64,000 nt of DNA from a virus, in IMG/VR virus record IMGVR_UViG_3300005613_000019, positions 1 to 64,000 of that record, one strand, 5' to 3'. Below, one piece after another: positions 36,540-44,921 of this stretch. The notes beneath the pieces are model-generated. The model searched no databases. It saw only the letters and a list, made by a program, of their open reading frames with translations, and was not told where the DNA came from. The position numbers and the translations under genes were made by a program. Position 1 is the first letter of the stretch; each line of letters opens with the position of its first letter.

Positions 36540-37331
36540 TTAAATAACCGTTTTGATTCCGATATAAGGATCAGCCGGTGTAGGAATTTGCACGCAATAT
36601 CCAACGGTAGGACCCGAACCAATAGACGAATCAGTAACTAAACCACGAAGAACTTCAGCAGTAGTTCCTGCCAAAACAGCCCCATTAATAGCCCACGTAG
36701 CCGCTGGATCAAACATAGTTGTGTAAATGATAGATCCTGGACCATGAGCAACAGTAACTTTATCAGACTGAATAGTTACATCATCATCAAAGTTCCAAAA
36801 GTTCTTACCATCATCAAGCAATTGTTGAGCAGTAAGAGCGTACTGATAATTAACATACACGTATTCACCATCTGAAATCGTACCACCTCCTACACGAGTT
36901 ACAGTACCATTAGTATAGTCAACAGTATAATCGCTACCTCCACCCTCTGTGTACACTGTACCAGCAGCAGGGTCAGTAGCAACTCGCACTCCAGCCACTG
37001 CTCCAGCAGCTGTTCTAAGATTAGCATGTGCCAAACTAGTAGCCGTAGTACCATTCAATTGAATGTACTCTCCAACCACTGCTCCGTAAAGAGTCGTAGT
37101 CTTATTATACAGAGCCCACCCATAAGGCGAACCAGCTGAACCCAATAAGGCTCCTGTAGTTACATCAACGTTACCATTCGCATCTAACTGAACAAGCATT
37201 CCAGCTTGAAAAGTAGCTGTGGAAGCAGCAACGTAATCGCCGAACGAGTTGATTACTTGAGAGCGCTGGTGGTCATATCCTCGCTCAATTGTGTCAACAC
37301 GAAAGGCTTCTCGTCTAGGTTCTAGTGCCAT
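36540..37331 (-). CDS. Putative head decoration protein
   Basis: A 263-residue beta-rich protein just before the capsid gene. The N-terminal part has the flow of a head-decoration protein (VAASTATFQAGMLVQLDANG, then GSPYGWALYNK). It continues with strands such as TVDYTNGTVTRVGGG and ends with GYCVQIPTPADPYIGIKTVI. Its place beside the capsid gene suggests it coats or cements the shell. The start follows GAGGAG. No catalytic motif. Confidence 0.6.
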   Translation of the reverse strand: MALEPRREAFRVDTIERGYDHQRSQVINSFGDYVAASTATFQAGMLVQLDANGNVDVTTGALLGSAGSPYGWALYNKTTTLYGAVVGEYIQLNGTTATSLAHANLRTAAGAVAGVRVATDPAAGTVYTEGGGSDYTVDYTNGTVTRVGGGTISDGEYVYVNYQYALTAQQLLDDGKNFWNFDDDVTIQSDKVTVAHGPGSIIYTTMFDPAATWAINGAVLAGTTAEVLRGLVTDSSIGSGPTVGYCVQIPTPADPYIGIKTVI

Positions 37332-37363
37332 TTCATATCTCCTCTTGTTAGGTTATCCTACAA

Positions 37364-39229
37364 CTATGCCTTTAGCCTCTTGAGAGCGTTACTACGCTTA
37401 CTCAATCTTGTGTTACCCATAGCTGCTCGAACTCCACCAACTAAATTATTATTTGTGGTAGAGGCATCAGGTCTACCAGTATTTACTTGAAAATTACCCT
37501 CTACAGCAGCCGTCTTTAAATTATCTCTAGACGCAGACTTAAAGGATTCTTCAGAAACTTCAACAGATTTAATATTAAGATTATTAAAATCAGACTCTAG
37601 GTCATTAAGATATTCATCAGATTTCTTCATAAGACCTGCAGTTCTCTCTAACAATATATCAACAAAATCTTCTTGGCCAGTAGAAGCTATCATTTCAATA
37701 AGTTCACTCGCATCAGATTGCGGCATACCTATATAAGCATCACCATTAGCAAAATTTTGTTGATTAGCTAAAACGTCCATAGAAGCTGCTTTATAAGGGT
37801 TCTCGTCATAATTAAGCAACATTCTAGTAGAAGCAAGTTTAACACATTTTACAAATTTTTTAATAAATTTCTCATTAGCCTCTTTAGCTAATTTTTTAGC
37901 TTTAGCTGTATAAAGCTTTTTAATATTAGCCTCTACACTCTGAAAATCAACATCAGAGCCTTCCTGAGAAGAATCAGCTGCTTGATCTAAAGACTCAGTA
38001 TGAACAGTATCTTCACCTTTCAAAATACTATCAGGCTTACTATCATAATTAGGATCAGTAACAAACTCAGCATCAGATTCAACACCTGCAATAACTTTAT
38101 CATAAGTTTCCTTAGTATTAAACTCAGCACCATCAGGAATAGTCTCAGAAGGATCATCTAAATCATCTTTAACTAAGTCATCCCCATCTTCATGTATCGG
38201 TTCAGAGGCTTCAGGCGTTAGCATCTCATCAAAAACCGGTTGAACATCATCATCAACACCCGCAATTAAAGTTGTATTAGCACGCTTAGCTGCAACTTTA
38301 GGACCCTCATAAATAATCCAACCATAGATTTGATTAGCTTTTCTCTTAAGATAATCTAAATTAGACTTATCTTTTGGTCTAGCAATAAAAAGAGGTTTAC
38401 CCTCAAAAGAAGCTAAAATATCTCTTCTAGGAAGAACTCTAACAGTGACCTTAGAGGCTGTTTTAGGGTCTTTAATACCCATATACTTAAGATTTGCATC
38501 TTTTTTATCTTCCTCTTTTTTATCTTCCTCTTTTTTATCTTCCTCTTTTTTATCTTCCTCTTTTTTATCTTCCTCTTTTTTATCTTCCTCTTCCTTCATC
38601 TGAGCAACTCTATCCAATAATTCTTCTTTATCAGATTTATCTAAGTCTTTCTTATCTTTCTTATCTTTCTTAAAATCGTCTTTCTTATCTTCCTTAAAAT
38701 CGTCTTTCTTATCTTCCTTAAAATCGTCTTTCTTATCTTCCTTAAAATCGTCTTTCTTATCTTCCTTAAAATCGTCTTTCTTATCTTTGTCCATAGAAGG
38801 CTCCATATCAAATTCCAGAGGTTTAATATCAGGTTTAGAATCAATAACCTCTTCAACTGGATTTATTAATTTATCATCAGCAAAAGAACCATCCATATCT
38901 TTATCAAGACAAGGAAGATCTGACTTCGTATTCATATCAGAACCAAGATCCAAACCTAATGAGGGTTTATCCGAATTAAACTTACCAGAATCTTCCAAAA
39001 ACCTAGAAACCATCATATAAGCATCATCAGGATTTTCAGACATCTTAAGGTCTTCCAACAACTTGTCAAAACCAGGAGGAGCCATCATCGCATATTTACG
39101 ACCAGCAGAATTCAAAAGATCCCTAGTCTCAGATTCAATAATAGATCTCTCAGAGGCTGTTAAAGAAGCTTTACCCTCTTCATGGATATTAAGAACAGTC
39201 TCAAACAGTTTTATCCTGTCAATACTCAT
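37364..39229 (-). CDS. Probable capsid scaffold protein with repeat region
   Basis: A 621-residue highly charged protein between the protease and capsid genes, the normal scaffold position. Residues about 140-250 hold low-complexity Lys/Asp/Glu repeats: about five KKDDFKED copies, then six KKEED copies. The C-terminal third is helical and would bind capsid protein. Cleavage by the upstream protease is expected for such scaffolds. The repeats are 24-bp (38672-38791) and 15-bp (38501-38590) units and may vary in number. Confidence 0.65.
   Translation of the reverse strand: MSIDRIKLFETVLNIHEEGKASLTASERSIIESETRDLLNSAGRKYAMMAPPGFDKLLEDLKMSENPDDAYMMVSRFLEDSGKFNSDKPSLGLDLGSDMNTKSDLPCLDKDMDGSFADDKLINPVEEVIDSKPDIKPLEFDMEPSMDKDKKDDFKEDKKDDFKEDKKDDFKEDKKDDFKEDKKDDFKKDKKDKKDLDKSDKEELLDRVAQMKEEEDKKEEDKKEEDKKEEDKKEEDKKEEDKKDANLKYMGIKDPKTASKVTVRVLPRRDILASFEGKPLFIARPKDKSNLDYLKRKANQIYGWIIYEGPKVAAKRANTTLIAGVDDDVQPVFDEMLTPEASEPIHEDGDDLVKDDLDDPSETIPDGAEFNTKETYDKVIAGVESDAEFVTDPNYDSKPDSILKGEDTVHTESLDQAADSSQEGSDVDFQSVEANIKKLYTAKAKKLAKEANEKFIKKFVKCVKLASTRMLLNYDENPYKAASMDVLANQQNFANGDAYIGMPQSDASELIEMIASTGQEDFVDILLERTAGLMKKSDEYLNDLESDFNNLNIKSVEVSEESFKSASRDNLKTAAVEGNFQVNTGRPDASTTNNNLVGGVRAAMGNTRLSKRSNALKRLKA
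38501..38590. repeat. Tandem repeat, 15-bp unit x6
   Basis: Six exact copies of a 15-bp unit in the scaffold gene, encoding KKEED on the minus strand. Confidence 0.9.
38672..38791. repeat. Tandem repeat, 24-bp unit x5
   Basis: About five copies of a 24-bp unit in the scaffold gene, encoding KKDDFKED; the last copy is diverged. Confidence 0.85.
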
Positions 39230-39230
39230 A

Positions 39231-40142
39231 TTATTTACCTTTTTCTGATAGATAGTTATAAATTATACTAGCTAACGAATCAGGAATATCTTTGGCATAC
39301 CTAGCCGTAAAAGAAATAATCTCTTGAAGATCTAAATCTTTGCCAGAAGCAGCCTTTCTTGCGATCTCTAGTATACCCTCTTGAATAACAGCCGTTTTAT
39401 CAGCAGGATCAGCAACAGCCGATAGTTCCTGGTACACAGTACCCCTACAAAGCTCACCAGCTATTCGATAAGTACCGTCATTCATTTTGTATTCTCTATT
39501 AGAATACTTGTTTCTAATATGATCACAAAATTCCCAAGTCGTAGTAGCAACATTACCACACACATTACAAACAGTGTCAGCAACATCAGCACCCATTGAA
39601 AAAGTCTTAATAGCCCCAGATTTATAAGCATCAGCTAACGCAGGATCTTTTGTTTGATCAACAGCTAATACCACTTCAACAAAAACATCATTATCAGGAG
39701 CAACACCAACAGACTTCATACAAGCCTCTTTAACTTCATCATCAGCAACATTTTCTAAATTCATATGAGAATCTAAAATAACGCCCCTAGCTACTTCATA
39801 TCTAGAGGCGTTGTGCTCAACAAAATGAGGCTTATTATTATAAGTTTGATAAGTTCTACACCCAAGCTCTGGACGAAAAGCTACGCTTTCATCAAAAGTC
39901 CAACCATCTAAATTAGCATTAAACCTTCCAACACTATTAGCTCTGGCAGGTATCAACAAATAATCTGAAGGGTCTCGACTTATCTTATATACGTCGGCAA
40001 CAGCATCAAGTCTCTCTTCTAGATCAATAGACCCACTCTTATTCATATAATAAGACTCAGTCTTAGTAGAAGAAATTTTATTCCAGGAACCTTTACTCAA
40101 AACTCCTAAAATCTCAACTGATGATATTTTCTTAAACGACAT
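39231..40142 (-). CDS. Prohead protease with zinc site
   Basis: A 303-residue protein with features of phage head-maturation serine proteases. H110 (PHFVEHN), the following GVILDSHMN, and S182 (KTFSMGADV) match the conserved His and Ser of the family, followed by a Cys-rich C-x2-C...C-x-H site (C192, C195, C206, H208) that probably binds zinc. It lies directly upstream of the scaffold gene. It would cut the scaffold and capsid N-arms during maturation. The upstream promoter-like element is at 40179-40208. Confidence 0.75.
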   Translation of the reverse strand: MSFKKISSVEILGVLSKGSWNKISSTKTESYYMNKSGSIDLEERLDAVADVYKISRDPSDYLLIPARANSVGRFNANLDGWTFDESVAFRPELGCRTYQTYNNKPHFVEHNASRYEVARGVILDSHMNLENVADDEVKEACMKSVGVAPDNDVFVEVVLAVDQTKDPALADAYKSGAIKTFSMGADVADTVCNVCGNVATTTWEFCDHIRNKYSNREYKMNDGTYRIAGELCRGTVYQELSAVADPADKTAVIQEGILEIARKAASGKDLDLQEIISFTARYAKDIPDSLASIIYNYLSEKGK

Positions 40143-40178
40143 ATACGTATGCTTATCCTTTTTGACAAACTATTTATA

Positions 40179-40208
40179 AGTATAATATAAAATGTGTCGG
40201 GGGATTAA
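40179..40208 (-). promoter_or_regulatory. Candidate phage late promoter (head genes)
   Basis: TTAATC (40208-40203), an 18-nt spacer starting CCCCGA, TATACT (40184-40179) on the minus strand, about 37 nt upstream of the protease gene. Confidence 0.55.
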
Positions 40209-40263
40209 AGTTTAATTTTTAAATTTTAACTAAAGGTAGGAAAAAACTTATAACACATTTGAA

Positions 40264-40695
40264 CTAATCTTTACCAAAAAGAAGTTTTTTATTAGTCTCA
40301 AATCGTTTTACTGGAATACTAATATCTAAAATTCCATTATTAAATGAAACTTTTGAATTCTCTAAATCTAAATCCCTGTATACCTTAATCTCATGATGAA
40401 ACTTACTCCTAAATTTCTCTGAAATATTTTCCCTAGAAGTATTATCAGCCATTATATGCAACTTATCGGCTTCATTCCATACTTTAATATCAGACTCATC
40501 GTACCCAGCTAAAGCAAGCTGAATACTCCAGCCCTTTAAAACATCATCATCACTATCTGGATCAATAATAGGAAACTTGTCCATAGGCGGCTTAGTTAAT
40601 GTAGGCCAACTACCAAAAAAGTCGTTGAACAAACAATCAAAATCATTGAACAGGGAAGACATTCTTACGGTTGGATAAACGATTCTCGGTAACAT
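40264..40695 (-). CDS. Hsp20 / alpha-crystallin small heat-shock protein
   Basis: A 143-residue protein with an alpha-crystallin domain at residues about 55-138: WSIQLALAGYDESDIKV, then KVYRDLDLENSKVSFNNGILDISIP and the C-terminal region. The NGILDI and L-x-G-x motifs are typical. It lies between two hypothetical genes and the prohead protease, so it may protect capsid assembly or host proteins; this is inference. The N-terminal arm is short (about 50 residues). A strong GGAGG precedes the ATG, and the 120-nt leader contains hairpins at 40726-40763. Confidence 0.88.
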   Translation of the reverse strand: MLPRIVYPTVRMSSLFNDFDCLFNDFFGSWPTLTKPPMDKFPIIDPDSDDDVLKGWSIQLALAGYDESDIKVWNEADKLHIMADNTSRENISEKFRSKFHHEIKVYRDLDLENSKVSFNNGILDISIPVKRFETNKKLLFGKD

Positions 40696-40725
40696 AGTTA
40701 CACCTCCATAAATATTTCGCTCGAA

Positions 40726-40763
40726 TTTCGAGCTTCGTTAAGATCCTTAATATAAGGATCATG
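40726..40763 (-). promoter_or_regulatory. Hairpins in the Hsp20 leader
   Basis: The leader contains a stem GCTCGAA...TTCGAGC (loop 1) and GATCCTTA...TAAGGATC (loop 3) upstream of GGAGG and ATG. Their position suggests a possible thermosensor or stability element, but SD pairing is not obvious. Confidence 0.45.
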
Positions 40764-40814
40764 GTTGATGAATATCATCAAAAATTATAATACTACAACT
40801 TAGTGTCGGAATTT

Positions 40815-41132
40815 TTAATTTAAATATTTTTCTATTATAGCCTCAAGACTGTCATCTAAATCAAAATAATTACTAGCTGTAATAACCCAATGACCTGTAC
40901 ATATACGGTCCAATACAGACTTCATCCAATACTCTGAACCTAAACTTACATTAACAACGTTAAGCTTGTTAGCTTCCCTAACAAGCTTAACCCCATTTAT
41001 ATACCTTACAGATGCCTCAAATGCCCTACGAAATGCCTCAGACTTTGACCTTATTATATAAGTAAAAGCAGTCATGTCATGAAACACGACTGCTTTGTTT
41101 ATAAAATCATTACTCACTACGTAATACTTCAC
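40815..41132 (-). CDS. Hypothetical protein (105 residues)
   Basis: A 105-residue protein starting at a GTG (41132) 7 nt after GGGAGG. It overlaps the end of the 65-residue gene by 23 nt. The sequence alternates charged and hydrophobic residues, with no signal peptide. No family recognised. A 14-bp hairpin (40959-40991) and a one-mismatch 13-nt hairpin (41065-41096) lie in it. Confidence 0.6.
   Translation of the reverse strand: MKYYVVSNDFINKAVVFHDMTAFTYIIRSKSEAFRRAFEASVRYINGVKLVREANKLNVVNVSLGSEYWMKSVLDRICTGHWVITASNYFDLDDSLEAIIEKYLN
40959..40991. repeat. Intragenic hairpin, 14-bp arms
   Basis: Perfect inverted repeat: arms 40959-40972 and 40978-40991, loop 5 nt, in the 105-residue gene. Confidence 0.9.
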
Positions 41133-41307
41133 TGAAATCCCTCCCTACCTCAAAAGATATTACTTCCCTCAACATACCAAACATAATAAAAACATCTATT
41201 AACCCTAAGACAACCTCAGAATTATAAACTATAAAATCGTCATCGCCCATAATAGAGTCTACTAATAAAAAACTTTTATCCCTTATCTTTAAACTTAAGT
41301 TCTCCAC
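41110..41307 (-). CDS. Hypothetical protein (65 residues)
   Basis: A 65-residue protein starting at GTG (41307), just after the stop of the 32-residue gene. It has alternating hydrophobic and charged residues with a hydrophobic stretch (VVLGLIDVFIMFGML) at residues 32-46. It could be membrane-associated. Translational coupling to the preceding gene is likely because no Shine-Dalgarno is seen. Function unknown. Confidence 0.55.
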   Translation of the reverse strand: MENLSLKIRDKSFLLVDSIMGDDDFIVYNSEVVLGLIDVFIMFGMLREVISFEVGRDFSEVLRSE

Positions 41308-41312
41308 AATAC

Positions 41313-41411
41313 TTATTTATCTTTCTTATCCTTCTTCTTAGAATCTTTATCTTCCTTTAAATCCTTTACCGGACCTAAAACCTTTCCATCACCTTTACCA
41401 GTCTTCTTCAT
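41313..41411 (-). CDS. 32-residue Lys/Asp-rich microprotein
   Basis: A short gene (MKKTGKGDGKVLGPVKDLKE, then a KDKDSKKKDKKDK-type tail). Its ATG overlaps the stop of the 361-residue gene (ATGA at 41411-41408), and a GGAGAG lies upstream. The overlap and the Shine-Dalgarno support translation. Highly basic, probably disordered. Function unknown. Confidence 0.6.
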   Translation of the reverse strand: MKKTGKGDGKVLGPVKDLKEDKDSKKKDKKDK

Positions 41412-42493
41412 AATACTCTCTCCATAGTCTCTACATCAAAATATACACCGTCAACATCTACTACCTTCCTACCATCAAGATAGTAGATGTCACCATCTAC
41501 TATCTTTCTCTCGATAATAGAATTAGACAACTCCTCGTAATTATCACTCGATAACCACTCAACTAAATAATCAATAGGTGAATATGAACCATAATACATA
41601 TTATGTACATATAATACTCCACCATCCTCAACTATTACTTCACTAGTTAAATTCTTGAACTTCCCCCTCAAGTTTATAAAATGAACTTCTTCCAAACTAC
41701 TGTTTGGAAGAAGTTCTACTAAGTCTACTAAATACTCAGTAGGAGCATTTATAACCTTAACATCACCTATAAAAACAGATCTATTATCTATCTCTAAACC
41801 ATTAACCTTAGACCGATCCCTTATCACAGGTATAAACTCACCTAAACAATTTCCATGTATTAAATACCTGCCAGATCCAAAAAGATCACATAAACTAAAT
41901 ACACTGTAAATATTACCGTTGAAAGCACTACATAAAGGACACCCATCTAAACACTTAAACTTGCACTCCGTAAAGCCTAAATCCTTTAAAGACATTAACT
42001 GAGCTAAAGAATCTATTATCCCATGATCTATGCCAACACTACTAGTTAAGTACTTTACCATGTACTTCTCATTTGAAGACACTATTAAATCAATCTCCTT
42101 AAAAGCTACACCAGTTAACTTCTTAGACTTTATCTCTAAAAAATTGTAATTGGATAATATTCTTCTCTTTACTTCAACATAATGATCAAAATATTGACCA
42201 TTTCCTAAACAACTGTCCTTAGCATACTCACATAAATCATCAGTTAAACCATTATCATATAACTCAATGTCCGGCTTGTTAACTAAATCTTTGTAAGAGT
42301 GTATTCCAGATAATTGAAAATTTAAACGACCTCTAGGCTTGTCTACCCTAGACATTAACTCCGCTGAACCATCTCCTACCAAAAAACTGTCAAATTCCTT
42401 TAACTCTTCAACTTCAGGATATGAATCTAGCATATCCTGAAGTTGCTTGTCTAATAACTCTTTAGATAATTCCCCACACTTTTTAACATCCAT
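41408..42493 (-). CDS. Head morphogenesis-like (MuF/gp7-like) protein
   Basis: A 361-residue protein directly downstream of the portal gene, the usual place of minor head proteins. Residues 180-225 contain CPLCSAFNGNIYSVFSLC and IHGNCLGEFIPVI (C185, C188, H213, C216), which follow the C-x2-C...G...HxxC...PV pattern of SPP1 gp7/Mu gpF head-morphogenesis proteins. The remaining 140 residues form a C-terminal extension. It probably sits inside the head near the portal and may travel with DNA. No toxin motif is seen. Three hairpins lie in the gene. Confidence 0.6.
   Translation of the reverse strand: MDVKKCGELSKELLDKQLQDMLDSYPEVEELKEFDSFLVGDGSAELMSRVDKPRGRLNFQLSGIHSYKDLVNKPDIELYDNGLTDDLCEYAKDSCLGNGQYFDHYVEVKRRILSNYNFLEIKSKKLTGVAFKEIDLIVSSNEKYMVKYLTSSVGIDHGIIDSLAQLMSLKDLGFTECKFKCLDGCPLCSAFNGNIYSVFSLCDLFGSGRYLIHGNCLGEFIPVIRDRSKVNGLEIDNRSVFIGDVKVINAPTEYLVDLVELLPNSSLEEVHFINLRGKFKNLTSEVIVEDGGVLYVHNMYYGSYSPIDYLVEWLSSDNYEELSNSIIERKIVDGDIYYLDGRKVVDVDGVYFDVETMERVL
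41477..41506. repeat. Intragenic hairpin, 13-bp arms, with competing partner
   Basis: Perfect inverted repeat: arms 41477-41489 and 41494-41506, loop 4. The left arm can also pair with 41454-41463 (10 bp, 17-nt loop), so two alternative structures share it. Confidence 0.85.
41683..41716. repeat. Intragenic hairpin, 15-bp arms
   Basis: Perfect inverted repeat: arms 41683-41697 and 41702-41716, loop 4 nt, in the MuF-like gene. Confidence 0.9.
42409..42445. repeat. Intragenic hairpin, 15-bp arms
   Basis: Perfect inverted repeat: arms 42409-42423 and 42431-42445, loop 7 nt, near the start of the MuF-like gene. Confidence 0.9.
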
Positions 42494-42498
42494 CTTAG

Positions 42499-44352
42499 CT
42501 ACCTCACATCAGAACCACCAGGACCAGGACTATCTAATGACATGTCAGAAGGTCCTGTTCCGTCTGCTGAGCCTGGAGGACCAGCCATACCTGGTTCCGT
42601 ATCCCCACCAAGACCTCCACCGCTAGAAGGCAACCCAGACGAACCTGGAGGTCTCGCCCCTCCTCCAGCTGTTCCAGGAGGCTTACCCTTTTGCATGTTC
42701 TTCTGCTCAAATTTGCCCTTTAAACCACCTAATTCTTTATTAAGTATATGCTCCCTCTCAGCAAACTCTTTGGCCGATTTAGTAGTCTCTTCCTTCCAGT
42801 CTAACCCAGCTATAGATCCAACACTGTCTAACGATATGTCAAATCCAAAATTCCTTAACTGAGAATATGCAGTCAATAACTCAGAATCTACAGCAGGATC
42901 TAACTTGTTCCTCCATTTAAGCCTTGGCTTAATATATAGATTAGAATCCTGCTTCTCCTGAGCAGTCCTCTTAACTCTATATCTGTGAGCTACCTCAGAG
43001 GGTTTTGACTTGGTCCAATCATTTATCTGAATAATAGGTTGAAAAAACTTCGGGAGTATCCAAGTGTTCTCAAAAAACTGACGCATGGACAAAAGTCTTC
43101 GTAAGAAGACTTGCAATCCGCTCTTGGCAGAGGAAAAGGTTGTCTCCCCCGTCATAAAGCTCTTAGATAAGCCTAGAGCTAAGAGCTTTACTTGCTCAAT
43201 CGTGCTGTGCTCTCGTGAGAGAGTCACAGCACGTTCGTTGATTCCTACAGTCTCGAATTGTATACCATAATTATAAATCAACCACGATCCAGGATCAATT
43301 TCACTCTGCATTAGCAGCCTTTGAAGATTAGCTTCAGCCTCTGGGCCTGGAATCCATCCTGAAGCCTGGTCCCCAATTTTGGCCACTCTTAACGGGCTAG
43401 CAGCACGCCTAAAAGTTTGGATGGTGGAATTATAGACTGCGTCTTCCACCATCCAAATCCTCCACATACGGCTAGCAAGGCTTACACCCCTTTCATCATA
43501 GGGGTGTAATTTCCTCGGAATATATGAACAATTAAGTGGTGAAAGTCTGATTTTTTGTCTTGCTAAAACTTTTGAAACAAATTCAGAAGGAAGTTTTTGT
43601 CTCAACTCCTGAGACTCAGGAGTTGTATCCAACAACATATTTCTAAGATTATCATCTGGTATAAAATAAATAATTGGATCCATATCAATAATAGGAGAAT
43701 CCTGAATATCAATATAATCTGGATCATGAAAACCTATATAAGACCATTTGTTAGTCTTATCATCAAAAAAATTATGAGGGAGAACCTCACCCGTTACTAA
43801 ATACTCTTTAACCATACTTTGTAGTTTTTCTAATAGAAAAACATCATCAGCCATGTCTTCAAGTTCGTTTTTAAGAGTTTGGTCACTTTGATTTTCAAGA
43901 ATGATGTCAAATTCTGAAACCATCATTTGAGAGTACATATCAACGGCAGTACCAAAAACTGGATCATACTTATAAAACATTCTCCAATATTTATTAGCAA
44001 CTGCTCGATCATGAGGGTAGAATTGTCTTTCAGGAGAATCAAATTCAGGTAAATAGGGTCTTTGTGTATGAAAATTTGAAGATCCATAACCTCCAGACAT
44101 AGATGACCCACCAGTAAAAGGAGCAAACACGTCTGCCTTTTTAGATCCTACAGCTAGAGTATGCCCCTCTGGGAGAACTTCTCTAGCCATTTCTTGTCTA
44201 ATAGAATCTTGGTTAGATGTAACCAATCTAGGTTGCATAGACTCAGCTCTGGCCCTCATACGATCCCTAAAATCATCCGAAGCACCAATTCTCGCGTTAG
44301 CTATATTTGATCGTTCTCTGGCTAGTTCTTTAACATCTTTTTTATAGGACAT
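42499..44352 (-). CDS. Portal protein
   Basis: A 617-residue protein with the layout of myovirus portal proteins: crown and stem helices (EDMADDVFLLEKLQSMVKEY), a wing region (YIGFHDPDYIDIQDSPIIDM), a clip/stem segment (VEDAVYNSTIQTFRRAASP), and a Gly/Pro-rich C-terminal tail (residues about 560-617) that is probably disordered. It forms the 12-fold ring for packaging and ejection. Several hairpins lie in its 3' half. It starts one base after the preceding gene. Confidence 0.85.
   Translation of the reverse strand: MSYKKDVKELARERSNIANARIGASDDFRDRMRARAESMQPRLVTSNQDSIRQEMAREVLPEGHTLAVGSKKADVFAPFTGGSSMSGGYGSSNFHTQRPYLPEFDSPERQFYPHDRAVANKYWRMFYKYDPVFGTAVDMYSQMMVSEFDIILENQSDQTLKNELEDMADDVFLLEKLQSMVKEYLVTGEVLPHNFFDDKTNKWSYIGFHDPDYIDIQDSPIIDMDPIIYFIPDDNLRNMLLDTTPESQELRQKLPSEFVSKVLARQKIRLSPLNCSYIPRKLHPYDERGVSLASRMWRIWMVEDAVYNSTIQTFRRAASPLRVAKIGDQASGWIPGPEAEANLQRLLMQSEIDPGSWLIYNYGIQFETVGINERAVTLSREHSTIEQVKLLALGLSKSFMTGETTFSSAKSGLQVFLRRLLSMRQFFENTWILPKFFQPIIQINDWTKSKPSEVAHRYRVKRTAQEKQDSNLYIKPRLKWRNKLDPAVDSELLTAYSQLRNFGFDISLDSVGSIAGLDWKEETTKSAKEFAEREHILNKELGGLKGKFEQKNMQKGKPPGTAGGGARPPGSSGLPSSGGGLGGDTEPGMAGPPGSADGTGPSDMSLDSPGPGGSDVR
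43155..43190. repeat. Intragenic hairpin, 12-bp arms
   Basis: Perfect inverted repeat: arms 43155-43166 and 43179-43190, loop 12 nt, in the portal gene. Confidence 0.85.
43201..43233. repeat. Intragenic hairpin, 9+5 bp with bulge
   Basis: Arms 43201-43209 and 43225-43233 plus an inner 5-bp stem, with a 3-nt asymmetric bulge, in the portal gene. Confidence 0.6.
43416..43457. repeat. Intragenic hairpin, 14-bp arms
   Basis: Perfect inverted repeat: arms 43416-43429 and 43444-43457, loop 14 nt, in the portal gene. Confidence 0.85.
43482..43509. repeat. Intragenic hairpin, 10-bp arms
   Basis: Arms 43482-43491 and 43500-43509, loop 8, in the portal gene. Confidence 0.65.
43603..43625. repeat. 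Intragenic hairpin, 11-bp arms
   Basis: Arms 43603-43613 and 43615-43625 with a single central base, in the portal gene. Confidence 0.7.
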
Positions 44353-44355
44353 GGT

Positions 44356-44853
44356 TTAGTCTTTCTCAATCATTAAATATATAGAATCAAATGACTCTTT
44401 AGTCATATTATCAGGAAGGTTCAATTCATTTATTGAAAATAAATGCAATTGAACCTCTGAGTCCCCTATATAATAAAACTCATACCATTTTTGTTTCTTA
44501 AGTTTTACTTCAGCTAACAAGTCTTTATAGTCTTCATTAAAATTTAACAATAATGTTTTGACTTCATCTTCAAAACCCTGCATTATTTGTAACTTACCGT
44601 TAGCCCTCACATAAGAACCATCTACTTTTACTAAATAAGAGTCTAATAATTCGAGTCTTTTTTGATCATACTGTAAAGATTCTTCAGTAGGCTCAAGAAA
44701 ACTATCTCGAATTTGAATCAAATTCTCTACCTCTTTTTTAAGAATTTCAATGTTTTGCTGTATTTTTATATGAACAGCAACAGCGCACTTTATTTGTGCG
44801 CTGTTGCTGGAAGTGAGGAATTCCAATAATTTTTGAACTTCAAAGTTTTTCAC
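44356..44853 (-). CDS. Hypothetical helical protein upstream of the portal gene
   Basis: A 165-residue protein starting at GTG (44853), with GGAG 9 nt upstream. It is helical, with heptad-like Lys/Glu/Leu segments (IEILKKEVENLIQIRDSFLE, VKTLLLNFNEDYKDLLAEVK). It lies between the 1481-residue protein and the portal gene. Two hairpins lie in the gene: 14 bp near its 5' end and 17 bp near its 3' end. Family not recognised; possible head-assembly factor. Confidence 0.55.
   Translation of the reverse strand: MKNFEVQKLLEFLTSSNSAQIKCAVAVHIKIQQNIEILKKEVENLIQIRDSFLEPTEESLQYDQKRLELLDSYLVKVDGSYVRANGKLQIMQGFEDEVKTLLLNFNEDYKDLLAEVKLKKQKWYEFYYIGDSEVQLHLFSINELNLPDNMTKESFDSIYLMIEKD
44417..44456. repeat. Intragenic hairpin, 17-bp arms with one bulge
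   Basis: Arms 44417-44433 and 44439-44456, loop 5, one bulged C, in the 165-residue gene. Confidence 0.85.
44775..44809. repeat. Intragenic hairpin, 14-bp arms
   Basis: Perfect inverted repeat: arms 44775-44788 and 44796-44809, loop 7 nt, near the start of the 165-residue gene. Confidence 0.9.
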
Positions 44854-44921
44854 AGTTTAGGTCTCCTTTTTATTAAAATACCCCTTTTAGTTCAAAATTA
44901 GAGGATTATAATATCCCAGTA

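Noticed and set aside
38501-38791. Repeats that could suggest a CRISPR array
   Set aside because: They are in-frame low-complexity coding repeats with no spacers.
40163-40190. TTGACA and TATAAT on the plus strand near the protease start
   Set aside because: Spacing is 13 nt, too short, and no plus-strand gene follows.
42542-42862. Proline-rich plus-strand reading frame opposite the portal C-terminus
   Set aside because: It mirrors the Gly/Pro-rich tail codons on the minus strand and lacks any support for translation.
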